NCBI GenBank assembly: GCA_963573385.1
Contig: CAUYLG010065692.1
Coordinates: 26,338 to 90,337, forward strand
DNA from: Cacajao melanocephalus
Lineage: Eukaryota; Chordata; Mammalia; Primates; Pitheciidae
Reading direction: 5' to 3'
Length of the DNA stretch: 64,000 nt
The notes beneath the pieces were generated by a model that was given only the letters and a program-made list of their open reading frames with translations, had not been told where the DNA came from and ran no database searches. The translations under genes were made by a program, and so were the position numbers. Positions 56,753-64,000 of the stretch are shown piece by piece (position 1 is the first letter of the stretch; each line of letters starts with the position of its first letter).

Positions 56753-58566
56753 AAACAAGTGACATAATACTAGCTCCAGAAACTTTGATAACATATTTTA
56801 TTTCTGCCACCTCAATCCTCTCAGGAAGTACAGAGAAATCAGGAGAGCATTGAAGAAGTAAAGAAGTTGTGCAATATGCCCAAGGTCACACAATACTTGA
56901 TATCCATGTTTGATTCAGTTTTTAAGTCCATGCTTTTGTCATGCCATTACTTTGCCTCTGGATCACAGCAGACTGGAGTAATATCAAAAATGTTTAACAA
57001 CTGATCTTGCAGACAGCAACCAACAGCTAGCACACCATAGAAATGTTTAGTAGCTGATAATCAGCTTTGACCCTCACAGATGACCCAGTCTACATGCAAG
57101 TACAAGCCACATTCCGTTTCCTACCTGTATTCTCATAAATTAGTAGAACTGAGTCTGCTTCCTAAACTCTGGATACCCTCCTTGTAATAATCTTGGATAT
57201 TTAAGACTTATAGCAAACAGGCAAATGAGTTTACAGAATGTTCAAGGCACCAGCAGGGTCACTGTGCTTCAGGGTAGAGTCAGGGAAATTAGACCAGGTG
57301 CCAGCTGAGAGTGAAGGGAGGAAGCCAAGAGTATGAGTCCTGGATCATGACAGCTGATGCCACGGGCTAAGGCAGGGAAAGACCTGATATTGAAAGAAGG
57401 AAAAGAGTGCAGAAGGGTGAAAGTGGGTGGAGTTGGGTGCCAAGGCTGAGCAGAAACTACACATTAGGAATGCAGAGGAGAGTAGTAAAAGTCAGAAGAT
57501 TCTTTTGGCCGTCTCTAGATCATCCAGAAATAAATTTCACACAGTTAAGGCTCATTCAGTACTCCTAGACAAGCCCTTTGAAACAGGGATTCATGGGAAG
57601 TCCAGACAAATTACTTTTTCCTTTGACCAAAACAGCCTGAAAGCAGGTTGGAGCTCTTTCTTAGAATGAACATAGGTACTTAAATTCTCCTTTCCCTTCC
57701 AGAGCAAATAGGATTTTTCTGACCACAACTAAAAAGCAAAGGTTTAAATACTAATAATCCCAAAAAAGCAAACATATTAGAAACCAATTAATAAGGATAT
57801 TCATCTAAATGACCATAAAGATATTTTTCACTGTTTGGCTAGAAGGAGAGGAAAAAGGCATGCTGACCACTTGGTTTCTGAAGTACCAGAGGGGTCACCA
57901 GTGCGAGGAAAAGGATAAGGGAGGGGAATCTTAGAGCAAAGATTAACTTTATCCACCTCCTTTTCAGTTTAAGTCCCCAAATCTCCCTGTCGAAGAATGC
58001 TCAGTTGACAAAGAGAAGCTGAACTGAAATCTGTTTCATTTCATGATTAGCTGTGCCCATCTGCTAATGTATCTCACCCCCTGATGCAGGGGGCGAGGTG
58101 CATTAGCAGAAAGTCAGATCAAGCCCCAAGCAAAAGTGATGGTTGGTGAGCCTAGGGTCTCTTTGAGGAGACCCCAGCCTGAAATACCCAGCACCTGCCC
58201 TCCCTCTTTGCTCCATTATAAATAATCACTCCTAAGTGGCCCATTATCAGTGCCAGCATGATTTTTTTTTCACATTTGCTAAAAGCTTTTCCCTTTTAGT
58301 TTTTCTTTTGTTTCTAAAGAACTATGTTAATTCCCTCTACCCTTTATTTTGCAGTTAACTGACTTGAAAAAAATTTGATTTGAAATTGGGCTTACAGACC
58401 AATTTCTTCTTTCCTTGGGTTTATCCCATCACCCATTCCCCACCCCCGAGCACCTAGTAACAGCCATCGCATATGCATTAACCAAAAGATCCATTAGTGG
58501 AGCATTGTTTTGCACTTCTGCAGACAAAGAAGAAAGAGACCTCCAGTTGGAATGAACTCTTTTTGT
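56753..58566. other. GC-richer, repeat-poor intronic stretch
   Basis: No repeat and no gene recognised. It holds the 49-nt hairpin (58061-58109) and homeodomain/SOX-like words near 58470-58510 (atatgcattaacc, cattagtgg, cattgtt). Confidence 0.5.
58061..58109. repeat. 49-nt near-perfect hairpin (23-bp stem, 3-nt loop)
   Basis: The left arm starts ctgctaatgtatctcacc (58061-58083), the loop is atg (58084-58086), and the right arm ends gaggtgcattagcag (58087-58109). As RNA from the + strand it has 20 Watson-Crick pairs, two G-U pairs and one A-C mismatch. It lies in single-copy, GC-richer sequence. Confidence 0.93.
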
Positions 58567-58593
58567 GTTTCTTTCTTTTTTTTTTTTTTTTTG
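58567..58593. repeat. Poly-T tract
   Basis: tttctttcttttttttttttt, not followed by Alu or L1 sequence. It is isolated. Confidence 0.85.
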
Positions 58594-58899
58594 GCAACAA
58601 ATAGCTTTCTTTTAAATTCAGAAATGAAATAGCATTGAGGCCCTAAATTGCTCTCATCTAAAATGTTTCACTCTCATCTTCACTTTCCTAGATTATGATC
58701 AATTTTCCCCCAGAATGAATAATTCAAATTGAGCCCAGTCTTCTGAATCCTTAGAAAAAACAATGCCTTAGCATTTTGCATCTATTCTACTCACTTATCA
58801 CTTGGCACATTTTGTTTGGTACTGGCAGATATTCTTTTTGCAACACATAATTTATTTTTCCAAATGAACTGCAAGCTTCTCAAGATTAAAGATAATTTC

Positions 58900-59270
58900 A
58901 TTCATTCATTCATTCATTCATTCAACAAATGTATTTGAACTTCTACCATGTGTTAGATATGTGCTAATCACTTGTAATACAGCCAAGAACTAGTCAGACA
59001 AAAACCCCTGCCTCCCTGGAGTTTATATTCTAGTGGAGGGAGAAAGAGAATGAGAAATCGGTGTCATAAATATGTAAATTATAGAGTATGTTACAAGGTG
59101 ATAAGTACAACAGAAAAAAAATAGAGCAATGCAAGAGGAATCTGCAGGTTAAGAGAGGGCTACAATTTTAAATAGGATGGTCATAAGGAATGAGAGAGTA
59201 AGCCTTGGGATAAATAGAATAGCATTCCAGGCAAATTACATATGCCCAAGTGAGGACTTAAAAAAATGAA
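58900..59270 (-). repeat. L2 3' end, antisense, with (CATT)n edge
   Basis: The element begins with a (TTCA/CATT) tract at 58897-58924. It continues caaatgtatttgaacttcta ccatgtgttagat, ctgcctccctggagtttata ttctagtgg and gcattccaggcaaattacat, the complement of the L2 3' end. Confidence 0.82.
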
Positions 59271-59279
59271 GTTGCCATC

Positions 59280-59737
59280 AGCTGACTGGGAAGGCTGTGT
59301 TTGGATATGTTAAGTTTTAGGTGCCTGCTAACATCTCACTGGAGATCTGATGGAGCAGAAAGTTGGATATAGGAGTCTGAAGATTCAGTAGGGTCTGGCA
59401 TGAAATATTCATTTGAGAGTAGTGACATGAAATTGGATCAGAAATTGGATGAGATCATCACAGAAGTGAGTATAAACAAAGACTGGGAGATGACAGGAAA
59501 TGATCTCTAGGATAAGAATAAAACAAAGAATGTGGAGTATTCTGAAAGTCAAGTGAAGAAATCATGTAAAAGAAGCAGGGAATAATACTGCTGATATGTC
59601 AAGTAAATCAGTTCTGAAACTAGGCTGTGGAATTTAGCAATCTGGAGGTCATTGATAATCTTGACAAGAACAGTTTCCATGGAGTGATGGAGGTAAAACC
59701 TTGATTAGAGTGAGTTTAAATAAGAATGCAAGGTGCA
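59280..59737 (-). repeat. Ancient interspersed repeat, probably the same L2-class unit
   Basis: Phrases such as gttggatataggagtctgaa, gtcaagtgaagaaatcatgt, gcaatctggaggtcattgat and cttgacaagaacagtttcca belong to a common old mammalian repeat that I recognise but cannot name firmly. Confidence 0.5.
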
Positions 59738-60090
59738 ATAGATCAGATGTTTCTGTTCCCCTCAAATTCATATTGAAACTCTCATCTCAATGCTTTTGCA
59801 CTTAGAGATGGGGCCTTTGGGAAATAATTAGGTCATAAAGGTGGAGCCCTCATGAATGGAATTAGTACCCTTACCATAAGAGGCCAGAGAGCTAGCTCAA
59901 CCTCCTTCTGTCTTGTGAGGATACAAAAAAGGTGGCCCTCTACAGCTTAGAAGGAAGTTCTACTAGAACCTGATGATGCTGGCACCCTGACTTCAAATTT
60001 TCAGCCTCTAGAACTGTAGGAAATAAATATCTGTTGTGTATAAGCCATCCAGTCTATGGCACTTTGTTTTACCAGCCTGAACTAATTAAA
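59738..60090 (+). mobile_element. MaLR-type LTR (MLT1/MST-like), diverged
   Basis: Contains the recognisable series GGGGCCTTTGGGAAATAATTAG, GGAGCCCTCATGAATGG, GAGGCCAGAGAGCTAGCTC, TGCTGGCACCCTGA and CCTCTAGAACTGTAGGAAATAAAT, typical of mammalian MaLR LTRs in the sense direction. More diverged than the THE1 copy, with no intact terminal dinucleotides that I can fix. Confidence 0.75.
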
Positions 60091-60296
60091 GCAGGGGACA
60101 GGGATTTGATGATTATAAATATAGACAATTTTAAGAATATTTTCTACAAAGAAAAACAGAAAAATGAAGTGATAGATGGCAGGGGAATTAGTGTCAAGAT
60201 AAAACTTAATTAAAATTAAATAAATAATGGTATTTTCATATTCTGCTGGGAATAAACAAGTAGAGACGGAAGACCTAATAATGCAGCATTGAGATA

Positions 60297-60384
60297 ATTG
60301 TGACCAACTGTAACAATACAAAGGAAATGTTATTTTATAAAAAATAAAATACAGTTGGTCACAATACAAAGGAAATGTTATTTT
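60297..60384. repeat. Compound repeat: 16-bp inverted arms plus a 24-bp direct repeat
   Basis: attgtgaccaactgta at 60297-60312 is the reverse complement of 60350-60365. acaatacaaaggaaatgtta tttt occurs at 60313-60336 and again at 60361-60384, a period of 48 bp. Confidence 0.95.
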
Positions 60385-60799
60385 TTATAGCAAGTATATT
60401 TTATATACCTCAAACGAGAGACCCTATTTGTGATTTCTTTGATAAGCCTACTTGGTGGATAGGCCTCCAGGATTCTTTGTCAGCTGGTGCTTAAGCTTGA
60501 GGAGTTAAGATGAGTTTATGTTTGCCATAGGAAAGAGGAAAAGAATTGGACGAGGCGTGAAGGGAAGAAGACTACGTAGCACGTAAACAAAGAGACAGAT
60601 GTGGGGAATTGGGGAGTGCATCATGGCTTGTGATATATACCTTTTCCTCTGTCTCTCTAACTTTTCAGTAAAATCTACACTTGTAGGTTTGCTAATGGAA
60701 AAATGTCAAGATGTGCTGAAAGTTGCCTCGAGGTTGTAAACAGATTTAGAGTGAAAGTAGAGCCTGTCCATGGAAGGACAAGACATGGGGATTACAGAG

Positions 60800-61725
60800 T
60801 GGATTATTTCTGACAGACTTCTGTTATCATTGATTGCCCCAGGCAGCTCTCATTTACTTTGTATCAAATTATCTCCTCAGAACATCATACCTGTCTCATT
60901 CTTCAAAGTCTTGCCTGGCAACACATACTCTAGACTCCTAACTTACTTAGCTACCGGATCTTGACTTTCGGAGCTGTCATCCTTTGCCTACATAATGGCA
61001 CAGCCTCCCCACTCCCCACCACCTGATCTCTCACTACCATATTTCCTCCTTGATCAATGCCAGGCAAAGTGAAGTATTTACAGTTCCCCAAACTCACCAT
61101 GCTGTCTCATTACTAGGGTCTTTGTGTATTAAGTTCCCTCTGCCTGAATATTTTTCTATTCCTCTAAGAGTCAGGCCCGCCTCTTTGCTGATTTAACTCA
61201 GATTACTTTAGTATTTTGGCTAGAACAGCTTCCTTTTTTTTTTTTTTTTTTCTCACTTGTTGCCCAGGCTGGAGTGCAGTGGCGCGATCTCAGCTCACTG
61301 AAATCTCTGCTTCCCAAGTTCAAGCAGTTTTCCTGCTTCAGCCTCCTGAGTAGTTGGGATTACAGGCACTGCCACCATGCCTGACTAAATTTTTGTCTTT
61401 TTAGTAGAGATAGGATTTCACCACAATGGAAAGGCTTGTCTCAAAACCTGACCTCAGGTGATCCACCTGCCTGGGCCTTTCAAAATGCTGGGATTACAGG
61501 CATGAGCCACTGCACTGGGCACTTTAAACATCTTTCTAATGGAAAAATCTACCAGCTTCTGCACTTCTCTCATAGTGATACTTTTCATAATGTACCACAA
61601 CTGATGGTTTATTTTCCATCTCCCTGTATAAACTGTGGAGTCTCTATCATCCTGGTGTTCTTTCTATCTAGGATAGCATCTGCTTCATAGTAGCTTGCCT
61701 AATAAATATTTGTCAAAAACTGAAT
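60800..61725 (+). repeat. L2, sense, split by an antisense Alu
   Basis: Left part 60800-61232 (ctcctaacttacttagctac, taccatatttcctccttgat, agttccctctgcctgaatat); right part 61521-61725 (ccatctccctgtataaactg, agcatctgcttcatagtagc, ctaataaatatttgtc). The Alu at 61233-61520 lies between. Confidence 0.65.
61233..61520 (-). mobile_element. AluS-like element, antisense, inserted in an L2
   Basis: A T19 run is followed by gttgcccaggctggagtgca, ctcagctcactgaaatctct, to ggattacaggcatgagccac. L2-like sequence resumes on its right side, so the Alu split an older L2. Confidence 0.95.
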
Positions 61726-63109
61726 AAAACATCTAATGTCAAAAGTTGTGAGTACCAGGTAACTTAACGTGATCCCTGACGCCATGTGAATGGGAGTTAA
61801 AGTTCATCTGCTGCTGTAAAATCAAGGTCATTGCATCTAGTAGTGACCCCCAGTACTCACAAATATACAAAGATACAACTTGAATCCTGATGTTTGTTTG
61901 TTTCTGTTTTATTTTACTTTTTCCTTTCCCAGTCCTCTATTAGAACCAGAAAATGATTGGCCCTAAATCACAACTAATTTGACTGGAGGCCTATCCTTCA
62001 GATTAATTCTTCTGATGTGTGCTTCTATACCTCCAGGTAATAGAGGTTTTCCCAAGGTTGGGTAGTTGGCCTATGTTCACTAGAGCCTGAATGGCTAGGA
62101 GACTGAGATTGCACAGCATCTACAGCTATTTGACTCTTCTCTCCTCACTTGATAACATATTCACGACCAGCACCAGCCTGTAATAAGACATATTTTATGA
62201 TTGGTTTTAGGCTCCTATTTGGGAAGAAGTATTGCTGTACTATTGCATTAGTTTTCTATCTCAACTAGGCTACTTCCAACTTACACTTCACTCCTGTCCC
62301 GCCCACGCAAGATGCCAGTACATCTCATGGCTGAGGCCTGGGTTATTGTTCCACTTTAACCTCTATACCAGATGTACAACATTGGCTCTGCCATTACTTC
62401 TGCCTTCTGAGTCATTTTGCATACCCAACCAATTCTCCTATCCACCTCTGCTCTGAAGTCTTTCCCAATTCCCACTCTTCACCTTGCATGAACTACTCTC
62501 AGCTCTTCTTTGTGTTAACAACTTAGTGTTTTTTAATTGAAATTATAAATTTTATCAGGAAGTTGGAAATGCAGATGACATATGTATGGGGATTGAGTAT
62601 CCTGGTACAATTAACTTTGACCTTTGAATACTATAAAAACTAGAGCTGTGGAACTTTGGATGACAAATCAGTGATTCTTACTTCTAGTTCTTGTTCCCAA
62701 AAGACTAATAAAAAGTTAACAATTTTCCACATTTCTCTGATTTTAAGGTACTCATTTAATGCTCATTCCTTTTCTTAAATCTCAAGTTCATAGGTTTTCT
62801 CCAACTATCTGGAAGATTAAAATAGAGCAAATGTGATAAGAATATTTTAGGTTTGAACACATGGATTGCAGAATGTGTATGCTGCCCAGAAACCTTACAT
62901 GAATTTCTGGTGGAGTAAGAATTTTTTTTGTAGAAATTTATTCCACCCATCGTGTAAATGGCTAAATTCTTCTTAAGGCAGACTATTATCTAGATATTTT
63001 GACAGATTTGAGAAAAAAAAAAAAAAGAGACAATCCAACCTAATTCAGTTCATCTTACCACTATTCTTAAGAATAATTACTCACAAGAAAAAATACAGCT
63101 GCACCAGTG
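61726..63109. other. Intronic, no gene recognised
   Basis: Pyrimidine-rich near 62230-62500, possibly old L2. Otherwise nothing assignable. Confidence 0.45.
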
Positions 63110-63205
63110 AGTAAAATCCACACCTGCCACTTATTAATTTTCAGTTTGCTCAAGTCTCTGTGCCTCATTTTCCTGCAGAAAGAGAAAAAAACCACTTACA
63201 TGTAG
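63110..63205 (+). repeat. MIR SINE fragment, sense
   Basis: ctgccacttattaattttca, then tgctcaagtctctgtgcctc attttcctgcag: MIR core and right part. Confidence 0.55.
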
Positions 63206-63631
63206 TAAGATGTAAATATTATCAAATATCATTCTGAAAAATCCTGAGTTGCATTAAAGCAAAAATAAATAATGAATGATTTATTTTTACTTTTTTTTAA
63301 AAAATGTAGAATAAAACACAATGGACCAAAGACATGCACTTAAGGTATCAACCAGTGGGCATGACAAGATAACATAAAGCTGATAGGATATAGGAGTAAG
63401 GAACAATGTATAACTATCCAAATGTGCATGGGAAGGGATGCTAACTAGCCCCAATTTTCAAGAGTTCTTGACAGAATTACAAGGACTACTGTTTAACAAC
63501 AGTTATGAGAGAGGCTGTGCAATGTATCAGCTTATTGTTTGGGAAGAGCTTCTCTCGTTAAGACTGAAAAATTAGTTTATTTATGGGAAAATGGTAAAGC
63601 TTTGAAAAGTGATAGAAATTGATAAATGACA

Positions 63632-63933
63632 GACCAGGCACAGTGGCTTGTGCCTGTAATCCCAGCATTGTGGGATACCAAGGTGGGTGGATCAATTGAG
63701 GTTAGGAGTTCGAGACCAGCCTGATCAACATGGGGAAACCCCATCTCTACTAAAAATACAGAAATTAGTAGAGCATGTTGGCACGTGCTCATAGTCCTAG
63801 CTACTCAGTAGGCTGAGGCAGAAGAATCATATGAACCTGGGAGACGGAGATTGCAGTGAGCTGAGATTCCATCTCCAGCCTGGGTAACAAGAATGAGACT
63901 CCATCGCAAAAAAAAAAAAAAAAAAAAAAAAAA
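63632..63933 (+). mobile_element. AluS-like element, sense, A-tail followed by a G-run
   Basis: From gaccaggcacagtggcttgt to tgagactccatcgc with a tail of about 26 A, then a GA and an 11-G run (63936-63946). Confidence 0.95.
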
Positions 63934-64000
63934 GAGGGGGGGGGGGAGGGAAGGGATAAAGGGCAATCAGAAAGGCCAAAGAGAAAAAAATTAAATAAAC

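Noticed and set aside
56391..56810. 139-codon - strand frame and 111/124-codon + strand frames over the DEGS2-like fragment
   Set aside because: These are other-frame shadows in GC-rich DNA; only the frame ending at 56534 matches a known protein.
58567..58593. Poly-T tract considered as an antisense retroposon tail or terminator
   Set aside because: No Alu, L1 or processed gene sequence follows on either side, and there is no Pol III gene nearby.

Overview
This is 64 kb of primate, most likely human, genomic DNA lying inside GRIK2, the gene for the kainate-type ionotropic glutamate receptor GluK2 (GluR6), read on the + strand. Two small exons identify it. One at 28428-28595 encodes a segment reading [10 protein letters not shown]...FEASKK, and one at 32846-33103 encodes [10 protein letters not shown]...VYDDSTG. 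Both match the extracellular amino-terminal domain of GluK2, carry canonical AG/GT splice signals, and join in frame (phase 1 to phase 1). Only 426 nt (0.7%) of the window is coding. The Alu, L1PA-type and THE1 insertions indicate a simian primate. I recalled the protein from memory and did not run a database search.

Layout. 1-28427 is the 3' part of the large intron that follows the signal-peptide exon. It is AT-rich and holds a 3.5 kb antisense L1 (about 4785-8245), several short L1, MIR, L2 and Alu fragments and microsatellites. It ends with a CT/CA microsatellite 92 nt upstream of the first exon. 28596-32845 is a 4.25 kb intron with a head-to-head inverted Alu pair. 33104-64000 is the 5' part of the next intron, denser in Alu, L1 and L2. 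It contains a sense 5'-truncated L1 (40921-42080), a twin-primed inverted L1 (46516-47373), a young AluY with clear target-site duplications (48492-48803), a THE1 LTR (55889-56241) and a second MaLR-type LTR (59738-60090). It also contains a GC-rich fragment of a DEGS2-like sphingolipid desaturase/hydroxylase gene on the - strand (56322-56752).

There is no second complete gene, no RNA gene I can support, and no CRISPR or prokaryotic feature. All long open frames outside the two exons lie in repeats, in the DEGS2-like fragment or in AT-rich noise. I found no undescribed system. The items worth a second look are structural. They are a strong 49-nt hairpin (58061-58109), an inverted repeat inside an L2 (43502-43646), a compound inverted-plus-direct repeat (60297-60384), a diverged pair of roughly 200-bp repeats 1.2 kb apart (47960/49186), the tail-less DEGS2-like fragment, and the inverted Alus and microsatellite around the exons. 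Repeat-family names come from consensus sequences I remember; edges are approximate unless a target-site duplication is quoted.
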